Source: CAWJPY01 sp963844865
GTDB taxonomy: Bacteria > Acidobacteriota > Thermoanaerobaculia > Thermoanaerobaculales > Sulfomarinibacteraceae
Assembly: GCA_963844865.1 (NCBI GenBank)
Contig: CAWJPY010000006.1
Span: 558,001-622,000 of the forward strand
DNA: 64,000 bases
Reading direction: 5' to 3'
Shown here: one piece after another, positions 51,911 to 61,258 of the stretch
Layout: each line of letters begins with the position of its first letter
How positions within the stretch are numbered: position 1 is the stretch's first letter
The notes under the pieces: generated by a model
Told to the model about the DNA's origin: nothing
The model's database searches: none
The model's input: the letters and a program-made list of their open reading frames with translations, nothing else
Made by a program: the position numbers and the translations under genes

Positions 51911-52467
51911 TGCGCCTGGACGAGCTCGTCTTCGTGACCTCCAACCTCGGCAAGCTCCGGGAAGCTGAGGCGGTCCTGGGCCTGGCGCTGGAGCACCACG
52001 CCCTGGACATCGACGAGATCCAGTCCCTCGATCTCGGTGAGGTGGTGAGACACAAGGCGGCCGAGGCCTACCGACGCCTGGGGAGGCCGGTGCTGGTGGA
52101 GGACACGTCCCTGGAGCTGGCCGGCCTCGACGGTTTTCCCGGTCCCTTGGTGAGGTGGGTGCTGGCCACGGTGGGGGCCACGGGGATCAGTCGCCTTGCG
52201 CGCAGCTTCGGCGATCTCCGGGCCACCGCACGGTGCATCGCCTGCGCGACCGACGGTGTGGACGAAGTCCTGGGTGAGGGCGAAGTGCACGGCTCCATCG
52301 CCGAGACGGCTCGGGGTCGGCGGGGATTCGGCTGGGACGTGGTCTTCATCCCCCTGTCCGGTGATGGACGGACCTTCGCCGAGATGAACGAGGCCGAGAA
52401 GAATGCCATCTCGCACCGCCGGCAGGCGTTCGACGCATTGCGCGCCCTGCTCGCCGCCGACGGCTAG
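51910..52467 (+). CDS. HAM1/RdgB-type nucleoside triphosphate pyrophosphatase
   Basis: 185 aa. Removes XTP and dITP, or other non-canonical purine NTPs. VTSNLGKLREAEAVLG (substrate loop), VLVEDTSLELAGLDGFPGPL and RGFGWDVVFIP follow the family. The sequence is closer to the archaeal/eukaryotic ITPA-like branch than to E. coli RdgB. Its ATG shares one base with the cyclase stop (TGATG), so translation is coupled to the cyclase. Confidence 0.88.
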   Translation: MRLDELVFVTSNLGKLREAEAVLGLALEHHALDIDEIQSLDLGEVVRHKAAEAYRRLGRPVLVEDTSLELAGLDGFPGPLVRWVLATVGATGISRLARSFGDLRATARCIACATDGVDEVLGEGEVHGSIAETARGRRGFGWDVVFIPLSGDGRTFAEMNEAEKNAISHRRQAFDALRALLAADG

Positions 52468-52511
52468 CTGGTCCATTCACAACGGGGACGATCCGGGCTA
52501 GTCTCGACGCC

Positions 52512-53244
52512 ATGTCGGAGGGTCTCCTGGCCAAGCGAGCGGCCGCGATCCGGGCCATGTTCAGCCGCATCGCGCCCCGCTACGACCTGCTCAATCACCT
52601 GCTTTCGTTCGGGCAGGACGTCCGCTGGCGGCGGCGGGTGGCGGACCGGGCCGCCGCCGTCGGTCCGAACCGCGTGCTCGATGCCTGTACCGGCACCGGC
52701 GACCTGGCGCTGGCATGCGCGGCGGCGGGCGAGGTGTGTGGGTGCGACTTCGCGCTGCCCATGCTGGCCCGCGCCCGCGTCAAGGCGAAACGGCGGCGCC
52801 GCCGACTTCCCCTGTTCGCGGCCGATGTGCTCCGGTTGCCCCTGCCAGACGGGTGCGTGGACCTCGTGACCGTGGGTTTCGGCGTGCGCAACTTCGAAGA
52901 CCTCGGCCGCGGGTTCCGGGAGATGCAGCGGGTGCTGCGGGACGGCGGGAGGTTGCTGGTGCTGGAGTTTTCCGAGCCTCGCGGGTACGCGGCGCCGGTG
53001 CTCGGCTGGTGGCTCCACCGCGTCCTGCCGGTGGTGGGGGGCGTCACTCTCGGGCGATACCTCTGCGTACCGCTACCTCCCGCAGTCAGTGGCGGAGTTT
53101 CCCGGGCGCGAGGAGATCACGGCCATGCTCGCCCAGGCAGGGCTTCGTCCCTGCGGTGCCCGCTCCCTCAGCGGCGGGCTGGTGACCCTGTACGAGGCGG
53201 CGAAGGAGCGCGGGTCCACGACGGACAACGGGGAGGAACGATGA
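52512..53244 (+). pseudogene. ubiE: ubiE/menG methyltransferase with apparent frameshift
   Basis: SAM-dependent C-methyltransferase of quinone synthesis. The first ~180 residues are normal: MFSRIAPRYDLLNHLLSFGQ, LDACTGTGDLALACA, DLVTVGFGVRNFEDL, LVLEFSEP. At 53052-53054 (GGG) the frame must shift by +1 to continue as GDTSAYRYLPQSVAEF, then PGREEITAMLAQAGLR and SGGLVTLYEAAKERG, ending at TGA 53242-53244, which overlaps folD as ATGA. Without the shift, translation runs on into folD as one 551-aa frame. One extra G in the sequence would explain this; so would a real mutation or programmed shift. Confidence 0.82.
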
Positions 53245-54167
53245 CCGACACGGGGAGCAGGCTCGACGGTGCAGGAATCGCACGACAGATCAGGGACGAG
53301 GTCGCGGAGGCCGTGGCCCGCATCGGTGCGGCGGGCTGGACGCCGCGCCTGGATGCGGTGCTGGTGGGCGATGACCCCGCCTCCAAGCTCTACGTCGCCT
53401 CCAAGGCACGAACCTGCCAGGAGCTCGGCATGGCGGCGAACACCCACCACCTGCCGGCGGACTCGGACCAGGGAACGGTCGAAGAGTTGGTGCGGCGCCT
53501 CAATGATGATCCCGACGTGGACGGCATCCTGGTTCAGCTCCCGCTCCCGGCCGGCCTCGACACCCACAGGGTGCTGGACCTCATCGATCCGCTCAAGGAC
53601 GTGGACGGCATCCATCCCGCCAACGTGGGACTTCTCCAGCAGGGCAGGCCGCGACTGGTCCCCTGCACCCCGGCCGGCATCATGCAGATGCTGCGCCGGG
53701 AGGGCGTCCAGCTCGAGGGCCGGCGGGCGGTGGTCGTGGGCCGCTCGGACATCGTGGGCAAACCCATGGCGGTGCTCCTGTTGCACGCCCATGCGACGGT
53801 CACCATCTGCCATTCCCGGACCCGGGAGCTGCCTCGGATCACCCGCGAGGCGGACGTTTTGATTGCGGCCGCCGGTCGCTGCGCCCTCATCGGGCCGGAG
53901 CACGTGCGGGAGGGCGCGGTGGTGGTGGACGTGGGCCAGCACCGGCTCACCGACGGCGACGTCGTGCGGCGCCTGTTTGCCGACAACCCCAAGAAGCTCG
54001 GCGTCTTCGAACGCAAGGGGGCGGTGCTGGCCGGGGACGTGGACTTCGATCGGGTGGCGCCCGTGGCCGGCCGCATCACGCCGGTGCCGGGCGGGGTAGG
54101 ACCGTTGACCATCGCCATGCTCATGGCCAACACGGTGTCCGCCGCCCGGCTGCGCCGGGGCGTCTGA
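53241..54167 (+). CDS. folD: bifunctional methylene-THF dehydrogenase / cyclohydrolase
   Basis: 308 aa. Makes 10-formyl-THF from methylene-THF. VGDDPASKLYVASKARTCQE (catalytic Lys), DGILVQLPLPAGLDTHRVLD, KDVDGIHPANVG, VVGRSDIVGKPMAVLL and PVPGGVGPLTIAMLM follow the family. The start is the ATG at 53241 after GGGAGG; the longer frame is the ubiE gene read past its frameshift. With folC and glyA it covers folate one-carbon chemistry. Confidence 0.94.
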   Translation: MTDTGSRLDGAGIARQIRDEVAEAVARIGAAGWTPRLDAVLVGDDPASKLYVASKARTCQELGMAANTHHLPADSDQGTVEELVRRLNDDPDVDGILVQLPLPAGLDTHRVLDLIDPLKDVDGIHPANVGLLQQGRPRLVPCTPAGIMQMLRREGVQLEGRRAVVVGRSDIVGKPMAVLLLHAHATVTICHSRTRELPRITREADVLIAAAGRCALIGPEHVREGAVVVDVGQHRLTDGDVVRRLFADNPKKLGVFERKGAVLAGDVDFDRVAPVAGRITPVPGGVGPLTIAMLMANTVSAARLRRGV

Positions 54168-54262
54168 CAGCGGCAGGGACACACACGCGCATTTGGGATG
54201 TGCGAGGAGGCGGAGTTGACCATGCCGCTGAGCGCGGACGCGGGCGTTCTGGGCAATCGCGC

Positions 54263-54652
54263 TCACTCTACCGGCGCTTCCAGCCACTCTGTCTGGTACC
54301 CGTCGCTGTGCGGGACGACGCACAGGAAGCGCACCGGCTCCGTGCCCGGATTGGCGTAGGAATGGGCCACACCGGCGGGGATGAGGAGGCAGTCCCCTGC
54401 CGCCACCTCCACCGTGCGCTCGTCCAGCTCCACCACCATGCGGCCGGCCAGCACTACCTGCTCGTGCTCGATACTGTCGTGCCGGTGGCGGGGGATGCGG
54501 CCCCCGGGGGCGATGGTGAAGTGGCGGGTGACGAACCGTCCGGCCCCCTCCTCGGGCCCCAGCAGAACCTGGATGGTGGCGCCTCTGGCGTGCTCCACGG
54601 GTTCGGCGGGCGTCTCGGCGATGGTCCGTACCACGGCCGCGCTGTGTGCCAT
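54263..54652 (-). CDS. cupin-domain protein
   Basis: 129 aa, single beta-barrel cupin. Motif 1 is RHRHDSIEHEQVVLAGRM (His, His, Glu, with a further His) and motif 2 is LLIPAGVAHSYANPG (His), all metal ligands present. Small cupins of this type act as dioxygenases, isomerases or sensors; the substrate is unknown. ATG at 54652 follows GGAGG. It is the only minus-strand gene between 49 and 60 kb, inserted between folD and recN. Confidence 0.8.
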   Translation of the reverse strand: MAHSAAVVRTIAETPAEPVEHARGATIQVLLGPEEGAGRFVTRHFTIAPGGRIPRHRHDSIEHEQVVLAGRMVVELDERTVEVAAGDCLLIPAGVAHSYANPGTEPVRFLCVVPHSDGYQTEWLEAPVE

Positions 54653-54753
54653 TTCCGACCTCCAGGGGCGCCGCCGCCGCGGCAGCACCCTGTTGGAGAG
54701 CGGTGGTGGCCCGGGGATGATTCCACTTCGGCGAGGATGGTACGATCCCACCC

Positions 54754-56457
54754 GTGCTCGAGCGACTCGAGGTGCACGGTCTGGGCATCATCGATGCGGT
54801 GACGCTGGAGCTGGAGGCGGGTCTGGGGGTGTTGACCGGCGAGACCGGCGCCGGCAAGTCACTGCTGGTCGAGTCGCTGAAGCTGCTCTCGGGCGAGCGG
54901 GCGCAGACTGACCTGGTGCGCACGGGCGAGGACAGGCTCCGGGTTCAGGGGTGGTTCTCCATCGGCGCGGACGAGGTTCTCAGAGAGGTCTTGGCCGACC
55001 TCGAGGTGGCCGCGGAGGAGGAGCTCGTCCTCCGCCGCGAGGTGGCCAGCGCCGGCCGCAACCGCTGCTTCATCAACGACGTGTCGGTGACCGCTGCCAG
55101 CCTGCAGCGGATCGCGCCCCGGCTCCTCGCCATCCACGGTCAGCACGAGCAGCACGGCCTCTCCGATCCCGAGGTCCAGCGCCGGCTGGTGGATGACTTC
55201 GGCGGTTTGTGGGAGCTCGGCCAGCAGGTGCGTGGGGCCCACCGTGCCTGGTCGCACGCGGCGAGAGAGCTGGAACGCCTGCGCGCGGCGCGGGACCGTC
55301 GGCGCGACCGCATGGACGTGATCGGCTTCCAGCTCGCCGAGATCGATGGCGTCGCCCCCCTCCCGGGGGAGGAGGAGGAGCTGGCGGGGCGCCGCCTCGT
55401 CCTGCGGCACGCAGTCCGCCTCTTGGAGCTCTCCGGAGCCGTGCTGGGACGACTGGCCGACGACGACGGCGCCGCGGTGGACGCCCTCGCCCGCGCCGAG
55501 CGCGACGTGGACGAGATGGGGGCGTGCGGGCTGGACCTGGGGGCAGCCGTCGCCCGGCTGGCGGAGGCGCGGGTGCAGGTGGAGGAGGTGGTGCGGGAGA
55601 TCCGCCCCCTCGCCGAGGGCATCGGCGAGGACCCGGCCGAGCTCGACGACGTGGAGACGAGGCTCCACCGACTGGAGCAGCTCATGCTCAAGTACGGCTC
55701 GCCGCTCGAGGAGGTGCTGGCCCACCGCGAGCGCCTGCTGTCCGAGCGTGGCGAGCTCGAGCAGGTGGAGGACAGCCTGGAGCGGGCCTCGGTTGCCGCC
55801 GACGCGGCGCTTGCCGCCTACGACGATGTCGCCGCCGAGCTCGACGAGGCACGACGGGAGAGCGGTGACAGGTTGGTGGCTGCGGTTTCCGAGGTGCTGG
55901 ATCGCCTCAACATGGAAGGGACCGTCCTCGAGTTCCGCTGGCAGGCGAGGAGCGACGACGCGAGCCCCTTGCGCCGAAACGGGCGCGGGGTCGCGTTTGG
56001 CCCCGACGGTGTGGCGGAGTGCGAGCTCTACATCGCCCCCAACCCCGGCGAGGAGCCACGGCCGATGGCCCGCATCGCCTCAGGCGGCGAGCTGTCCAGG
56101 ATCCACCTGGCCCTGCGCACCGTGCTCCTAGGTCGGGAGCGAGCGGCCGGGCGCACGCTGCTCTTCGACGAGGTGGACTCGGGTCTCGGCGGCGCCACCG
56201 CAGCCGCCCTGGGGGCGCTGTTGGGAGAGCTAGCGGAGGAGCATCAGGTGCTGGTGGTCACCCATCTCCCCCAGGTGGCGGCCGCCGCCGGCAGCCACTT
56301 CCTGATCGAGAAGGTCCGCGACGGCGGCCGGGCGGTCACCCGCGCCACTCGGCTCGATTCGGATCAGCGGGAGCTCGAGCTGGCGCGCATGCTCGCCGGT
56401 GACGAGGTGACGGCGTCGGCCCGGGCCCATGCCCGCGCCCTGCTGGAGGACCGGTGA
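54754..56457 (+). CDS. recN: DNA repair protein RecN
   Basis: 567 aa, SMC-like ATPase of double-strand break repair. Walker A GETGAGKSLLVESLKLLSG near residue 35; a long coiled-coil centre; signature SGGELSRIHLALRTVL and Walker B LLFDEVDSGLGG near the C-terminus. GTG start. It overlaps the tsaC-like gene as GTGA. Near the end HLPQVAAAAGSHFLIEK matches the RecN C-terminal motif. Confidence 0.94.
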   Translation: MLERLEVHGLGIIDAVTLELEAGLGVLTGETGAGKSLLVESLKLLSGERAQTDLVRTGEDRLRVQGWFSIGADEVLREVLADLEVAAEEELVLRREVASAGRNRCFINDVSVTAASLQRIAPRLLAIHGQHEQHGLSDPEVQRRLVDDFGGLWELGQQVRGAHRAWSHAARELERLRAARDRRRDRMDVIGFQLAEIDGVAPLPGEEEELAGRRLVLRHAVRLLELSGAVLGRLADDDGAAVDALARAERDVDEMGACGLDLGAAVARLAEARVQVEEVVREIRPLAEGIGEDPAELDDVETRLHRLEQLMLKYGSPLEEVLAHRERLLSERGELEQVEDSLERASVAADAALAAYDDVAAELDEARRESGDRLVAAVSEVLDRLNMEGTVLEFRWQARSDDASPLRRNGRGVAFGPDGVAECELYIAPNPGEEPRPMARIASGGELSRIHLALRTVLLGRERAAGRTLLFDEVDSGLGGATAAALGALLGELAEEHQVLVVTHLPQVAAAAGSHFLIEKVRDGGRAVTRATRLDSDQRELELARMLAGDEVTASARAHARALLEDR

Positions 56458-57098
56458 CGCGGCTGCCGCTCGCCGACAAGGGGGAGGCGGCGGCGGCCGG
56501 CCGCGCCGCCAGAGACGTGATCGCCGGCGGCGGCGTCGTGCTCCTGCCCACGGAGACCTTCTACGGCCTGGCGGTGGACCCCTGCAATGTCGAGGCCGTC
56601 GCTCGGGTGCGCGCCATGAAGAGGCGGCCGCCGGATCTGGGCCTGCCGGTCCTGTGCGCCGACTGGCAGCAGGTGGAGGCGCTGGTGAAGGTGCCGGCTC
56701 GCCACCGGGTGCGATTGGGACGCATCTGGCCGGGACCTCTGACGGTGGTGCTGCCCTGCTCGACCACGCTGCCGGCGGCGGTGGGGCGCAGCCTCGCCCT
56801 CCGGATCCCCGGCCACTCGCTCCTCCGGGCCGTGCTCTACAGGGCGGGCGCCGTCACCGGCACCTCGGCCAACCGCCACGGCGAGGAGCCGGCTGCGACG
56901 GTGGAGGATGCCCTGGCGAGGGTGGATGGTGCGCCGGAGCTGGTGCTCGACGGCGGGCGGACCGCGGGGGGACGCGCCACGACGCTGGTGGATCTCACTG
57001 GCGAGGAACCGAGGTTGCTGCGGGAAGGGGATCAGCCCTGGGAGGAGCCTTTCCTCTGGGAGGAATCCCGCGTCGAGGGGTGGGGGGATCTCCCATGA
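56454..57098 (+). CDS. tsaC: L-threonylcarbamoyladenylate synthase (TsaC/YrdC)
   Basis: 214 aa. Makes threonylcarbamoyl-AMP for t6A in tRNAs that read ANN codons. GVVLLPTETFYGLAVDPCN, GRIWPGPLTVVLPC, SLALRIPGHSLLRA and GTSANRHGEEPA follow the YrdC fold. The usual Sua5 C-terminal domain is absent, so this is the short TsaC form, with a ~30-residue acidic tail. GTG start overlapping recN. Confidence 0.88.
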   Translation: MTRLPLADKGEAAAAGRAARDVIAGGGVVLLPTETFYGLAVDPCNVEAVARVRAMKRRPPDLGLPVLCADWQQVEALVKVPARHRVRLGRIWPGPLTVVLPCSTTLPAAVGRSLALRIPGHSLLRAVLYRAGAVTGTSANRHGEEPAATVEDALARVDGAPELVLDGGRTAGGRATTLVDLTGEEPRLLREGDQPWEEPFLWEESRVEGWGDLP

Positions 57099-57156
57099 AC
57101 GCTGGGGGGGCGCCTCGGAGGGACGGTTCGGGCAGTCCACCGGTGATGGCCGCCGA

Positions 57157-57190
57157 CCTGTGGAAAACCCTGTGGAAAACCCTGTGGAAA
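57157..57190 (+). repeat. three tandem DnaA-box-like repeats
   Basis: CCTGTGGAAAAC occurs at 57157-57168 and 57169-57180, followed by CCTGTGGAAA at 57181-57190. Each contains TGTGGAAA(A), the reverse complement of TTTTCCACA, which fits the DnaA-box form TTWTNCACA. A near match ATCCACA lies at 57331-57337. Downstream (57190-57305) is the AT-richest stretch seen in the window. The 442-bp gap between tsaC and hisS holds no gene. Confidence 0.6.
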
Positions 57191-57540
57191 TCACGTAAGG
57201 TCCATGTAAAACAAGGACTTCTGCTGTAGCCTCCCCTTTCCGGACGTGAAAGTTAAAGCTCCTGTTTTCAATTGTTTATTTCTATCCCCTTGGATTTCAT
57301 CACCTTGCCTCGCCAGACGACCGAGCCACGATCCACAGGTGGTGGTCGCAAGTGGCTTTGCAGCCTCGTGGTTGCCGCTTTCCTCGGGCCTGTGGTAGCG
57401 TTCCGCCTTCGTCGCCTCGGCAGGCTCCGCAGCGGCGGGCGTCGGGTCGTTCCCGAGGCACGACGCCGAGCCGAGACAGCGACCACGGCGACTCGGCACC
57501 GCACGGCTTCGAGGCGTGGCTGATGCTGGGAGGCGGGATC

Positions 57541-58803
57541 TTGATCCAGAAGGTGAAGGGAACGCGCGATCTCCTCCCACCGGAGTCCCGGGTGTGGGTC
57601 GCGGCGGAGCGACTGGCCTACGAGGTGTTCGGGGGCTTCGGCTACGAGGAGATCCGGTTGCCGCTGCTGGAGCCGACGGAGCTGTTCGTGCGCTCCGTGG
57701 GCGAGGCCACCGACATTGTCGGCAAGGAGATGTACACCTTCGCGGACCGTAAGGGACGGTCGCTGACGCTGCGTCCGGAAGGTACCGCCGGGGTGGCGCG
57801 GGCCTTCATCGAAAACGGGATGGCACAGCGTCCCAATCCCCTGCGGCTGCTCTACATGGGCCCCATGTTCCGCTACGAGAAGATGCAGCGGGGCCGCTAT
57901 CGCCAGTTCGCCCAGATCGGCATCGAGCTTCTGGGAGCCACCACGCCCGAGGCCGACGCGGAGGTGATTCTGGCCCTACACACCTACCTTGCGCGGCTGG
58001 GCTTTTCCGACCTGCTGATCCAGCTCAACAACCTGGGCGACTTCGACGATCGGGCGCGTTTCATCCAGGTGCTCAAAGAGGAGCTCGAGGCCCACCGGGG
58101 CGATCTGTGCCCCGACTGCCAGCGGCGGTGGGTCTCCAATCCCCTCCGGATCCTGGACTGCAAGGTTCCCCGCTGCCGTGAGCTGGTGGCTGACACCACC
58201 CCCGTGGCGGAGGTCGTCGGGGACGAGGCGCGGGCCCATGTGGACCGGGTCGAGGAGGTGCTCGACCGGTTGGGAGTCGCGGTGCGGCGGGCGCCCCGGC
58301 TGGTGCGCGGCATCGATTACTACGTGCGCACCGTGTACGAGGTGGTGGCCCCCGAGCTCGGGGACGACACGGTGATCTGCGGCGGTGGCCGCTATGACCG
58401 CCTGATCGCGGATCTGGGAGGGCCGGAGGTGCCCGGCACTGGCTTCGCCATCGGCGAGGACCGCCTGGTGGAGGTGCTGCCCGAGGCGTTCAGGAGTCGC
58501 GTCCTGGCGCGGCGGCCAGTCGCCGTCCTGCCCCTGGGTCCGGGCACTGCCGCTCCGGCGCTGGCCGTGGTGCGCGACCTCGCCGTTTGCGGCATCGTCT
58601 GCCAGACGGAGGTCACCGGCCGCTCGCTCAAGGCAGGTTTGAAGTGGGCGGCCAAGATCGGTGCCGCCGCAGCGGTGATCGCCGGCGAGCGGGAGATCGC
58701 CGAGGGACGGGTGGTGGTGCGGGACCTCGATCGCGGCGAGCAGACGGAGGTCGCGGTGGGCGATCTGGCGACGCACCTGGGGGCTCTCCTGGAGGATCGA
58801 TGA
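57541..58803 (+). CDS. hisS: histidyl-tRNA synthetase
   Basis: 420 aa. Class II synthetase: VKGTRDLLPPES, motif 1 region PLLEPTELFVRSVGEATDIV, motif 2 FRYEKMQRGRYRQFAQIG, the histidine motif LVRGIDYYVRTVYE, and motif 3 GGGRYDRLI, then the anticodon domain. The TTG at 57541 is chosen: it follows GGGAGG by 7 nt and gives MIQKVKGTRD, the usual start. Overlaps aspS (ATGA). Zn-like Cys cluster CPDCQRRW then CKVPRC is as in many family members. Confidence 0.93.
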   Translation: MIQKVKGTRDLLPPESRVWVAAERLAYEVFGGFGYEEIRLPLLEPTELFVRSVGEATDIVGKEMYTFADRKGRSLTLRPEGTAGVARAFIENGMAQRPNPLRLLYMGPMFRYEKMQRGRYRQFAQIGIELLGATTPEADAEVILALHTYLARLGFSDLLIQLNNLGDFDDRARFIQVLKEELEAHRGDLCPDCQRRWVSNPLRILDCKVPRCRELVADTTPVAEVVGDEARAHVDRVEEVLDRLGVAVRRAPRLVRGIDYYVRTVYEVVAPELGDDTVICGGGRYDRLIADLGGPEVPGTGFAIGEDRLVEVLPEAFRSRVLARRPVAVLPLGPGTAAPALAVVRDLAVCGIVCQTEVTGRSLKAGLKWAAKIGAAAAVIAGEREIAEGRVVVRDLDRGEQTEVAVGDLATHLGALLEDR

Positions 58804-60563
58804 ACGCCTGGCAACGTCCCTGGTGCACGGATCTCGACCGCTCGCGCCTCGGCGAGGCGGTAGAGGTGGTTGGGTGGGTCCGGCGGCGCCGTGACCTCGG
58901 CGGGCTGGTGTTCGTGGATCTCCGCGACCGTTCCGGCATCGTGCAGCTCGTCTTCGAGGACGACATGGTGGCCGCGGGCGAGAGCCTGTCAGCCGAGGAC
59001 GTGATCCGGGTCCGGGGTCGGGTGCGAGAGCGGGCTCCCGGCCAGGCCAATCTCGACCTGGCGAGCGGCGAGATCGAGGTGGCGGCCGGCGAGCTCGAAG
59101 TGCTCGCCCATGCCGAAACACCGCCCTTCGTGGTGGAGGACGACAGCAATGCTTCGGAGGAGCTGCGCCTGACCCACCGCTACCTGGACCTCCGCCGGCC
59201 GCGCATGGCCCAGGCGCTGGTGCTCCGCCACCGCGTGCTTCTGGAGACCAGGCGTTACTTCGACGAGCATGACTTCGTGGAGGTGGAGACTCCCATCCTG
59301 ACCCGATCCACCCCCGAGGGCGCACGTGACTTCCTGGTGCCGTCACGGATCCACCGGGGCTCGTTCTACGCCCTGCCGCAGTCGCCCCAGCTCTTCAAGC
59401 AGCTGCTGCAGGTGGCGGGGATCGGTCGCTACCTCCAGATCGCGCGCTGCTTCCGTGACGAGGACCTGCGCGCCGACCGCCAGCCCGAGTTCAGCCAGAT
59501 CGACGTCGAGGCGTCGTTCATCGTCGAGGAGGACATCTACACTCTCGTCGAGGGCCTGTTCTCCCGCATCTTCCCGTTGGCCGGCATCACCCCGCCCCGG
59601 ACCTTCCCGCGCGTGAGCTATCGGGAGGCCATGGAGCGATTCGGGTCGGATCGGCCCGACACCAGGTTCGGCCTCGAGCTGCGGGAGCTGGGGGATCTCT
59701 CTCGGGGATGTGGCTTCCGGATCCTGGAAGAGGCGGCGACCCAGGGGCGGGTGAAGGGCATCGTGCTGCCGGGAGGCGCGACCGCCTCGCGGCGGCAGCT
59801 CGACGACCTGAGCACGGTGGTGGCGCCCTACGGCGCCCGCGGCCTGCTGTGGTTCAAACGCACCGCCGAGGGCGTGGCGTCGCCGGCCGCCAAGGCGCTC
59901 GGCGAGGCCGGGGTGCGCCGTTTCCTGGACGCCGCCGGCGCCGGCGAGGGCGACCTGCTCTTGGTTGTGGGCGGACCCGAGAAGGTGGTCCTGGCGGCCC
60001 TGGGCGCGCTCCGGCTGCATCTCGCCGCTGCCCATGAGCTCATCCCCCCCGGCCGCCACGACTTCCTGTGGGTGACCGACTTCCCGCTCCTGGAGTGGAA
60101 CGAGGAGGATGGCCGCTTCTACGCCATGCACCATCCCTTCACCGCGCCCGCCGCCGATGACGCCAAGCTCCTGGAGACGGATCCCGGCACCGTGCGCGCG
60201 CGAGCCTACGATGTGGTGATGGACGGCGTCGAGCTCGGGGGAGGCTCCATCCGGATCCACCGTGCGGACCTGCAGCGCCGTATGTTCCGGGCGCTCGGCA
60301 TCGACGAGGCGGAGGCCGCACACCGCTTCGGCTTCCTGCTGGAGGCCTTCCGCTACGGCGTGCCTCCCCACGGGGGCATCGCCCTCGGCGTCGATCGCCT
60401 GGTGATGATCATGGCCGGCCGGGACTCCATCCGGGACGTCATGGCCTTTCCGAAGACCACGTCCGCCGCCTGCCTCATGACCGATGCGCCGTCACCCGTC
60501 GACGACGCCCAGCTCGGCGAGCTCGGTGTGTGCCTGGAGGACAGGCCGGGCGGGAAGGCCTAG
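58800..60563 (+). CDS. aspS: aspartyl-tRNA synthetase
   Basis: 587 aa. Anticodon-binding OB-fold (VEVVGWVRRRRDLGGLVFVD), then the class II core with motif 1, motif 2 (QIARCFRDEDLRADRQPEFS) and motif 3 (GIALGVDRLVMIMAG), with the bacterial GAD insertion domain between. Whether it charges tRNA-Asn too (non-discriminating) cannot be told. The start overlaps the hisS stop. Followed by 265 bp without a gene. Confidence 0.94.
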   Translation: MNAWQRPWCTDLDRSRLGEAVEVVGWVRRRRDLGGLVFVDLRDRSGIVQLVFEDDMVAAGESLSAEDVIRVRGRVRERAPGQANLDLASGEIEVAAGELEVLAHAETPPFVVEDDSNASEELRLTHRYLDLRRPRMAQALVLRHRVLLETRRYFDEHDFVEVETPILTRSTPEGARDFLVPSRIHRGSFYALPQSPQLFKQLLQVAGIGRYLQIARCFRDEDLRADRQPEFSQIDVEASFIVEEDIYTLVEGLFSRIFPLAGITPPRTFPRVSYREAMERFGSDRPDTRFGLELRELGDLSRGCGFRILEEAATQGRVKGIVLPGGATASRRQLDDLSTVVAPYGARGLLWFKRTAEGVASPAAKALGEAGVRRFLDAAGAGEGDLLLVVGGPEKVVLAALGALRLHLAAAHELIPPGRHDFLWVTDFPLLEWNEEDGRFYAMHHPFTAPAADDAKLLETDPGTVRARAYDVVMDGVELGGGSIRIHRADLQRRMFRALGIDEAEAAHRFGFLLEAFRYGVPPHGGIALGVDRLVMIMAGRDSIRDVMAFPKTTSAACLMTDAPSPVDDAQLGELGVCLEDRPGGKA

Positions 60564-60828
60564 CAGGCCGGCGCTGATCGCTGATCGCCACCTGCTGACG
60601 GCCGGTCGCCGATCCATGACCTGTGAGCACTGACCGCCGACGCTGGTGCCGCCCGCGTCACACCCCGCCGCCACCTCGAGAAGGCCGGAGACGGTCCCGG
60701 GCACTTGCTCGGATGAGGCGTTGTGCGGGCTGTCGATTCACGACGAGCTGCCTGGCACGGGCCTTGACGTCGCCCATGTAGGTTGACGGCGGTTGGCGTC
60801 CTCTCTGGTACCCCCGGAGTCTCGCGCG

Positions 60829-61083
60829 TCAGTCGGGCCCGTTTTCGTCGAGGGCCATCTCGCCCCGCTCCACGGCGGCCAGGAGCTCGCGGGCGGCGGC
60901 GACGTCCTCCTGGCGCACCAGGATCTGGACCATGCCGAGACCGTTCAGGGTCAGCCCGTGGGTTTTGCGCAGCGCCTCGCCGCGCACCCAGGTGGGAATG
61001 CCGTTGGCCTCGAGGAAGGCGCGGACCTGCTCCTCTTCGGCCCCGCCGTGAGCGGCATGCACGGTCACCATCTGCTCGTCCAT
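60829..61083 (-). CDS. DUF2007-type small signal-transducing protein
   Basis: 84 aa. TVHAAHGGAEEEQVRAFLEA then GMVQILVRQEDVAAARELLA matches the DUF2007 (putative PII-like) fold, a small alpha/beta protein thought to bind ligands or metals. Start is ATG at 61083 after AAGGAG. Isolated on the minus strand between aspS and the tRNA genes. The 265 bp before it hold no gene; a TGGCACG-like -24 element at 60753-60759 lacks its GC -12. Confidence 0.65.
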   Translation of the reverse strand: MDEQMVTVHAAHGGAEEEQVRAFLEANGIPTWVRGEALRKTHGLTLNGLGMVQILVRQEDVAAARELLAAVERGEMALDENGPD

Positions 61084-61258
61084 CACGTCTCCTTCGTCGA
61101 GCCTAGCACGGGGTCCCACCCGTGTGTTGACAGATTCTCGCTGTGGTTGCTACCATCCTCGTTCCCGCTCCGGGCGGGGCCGATCGTCATGATCTTTGTC
61201 AGGACACCGGGTCGAAGACGGGCCGCAAGCGTCCTTGAGACCGCCCGTCCATAGCCAC

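Noticed and set aside
52512..54167. A genuine UbiE-FolD fusion protein
   Set aside because: The 65 residues between the domains are not conserved in type, while a +1 shift restores the true UbiE C-terminus with an ATGA overlap at folD.
60753..60768. TGGCACG-like -24 element upstream of nothing
   Set aside because: The -24 part is perfect but the -12 reads TTGA, lacking the essential GC, and no plus-strand gene follows for 490 bp.
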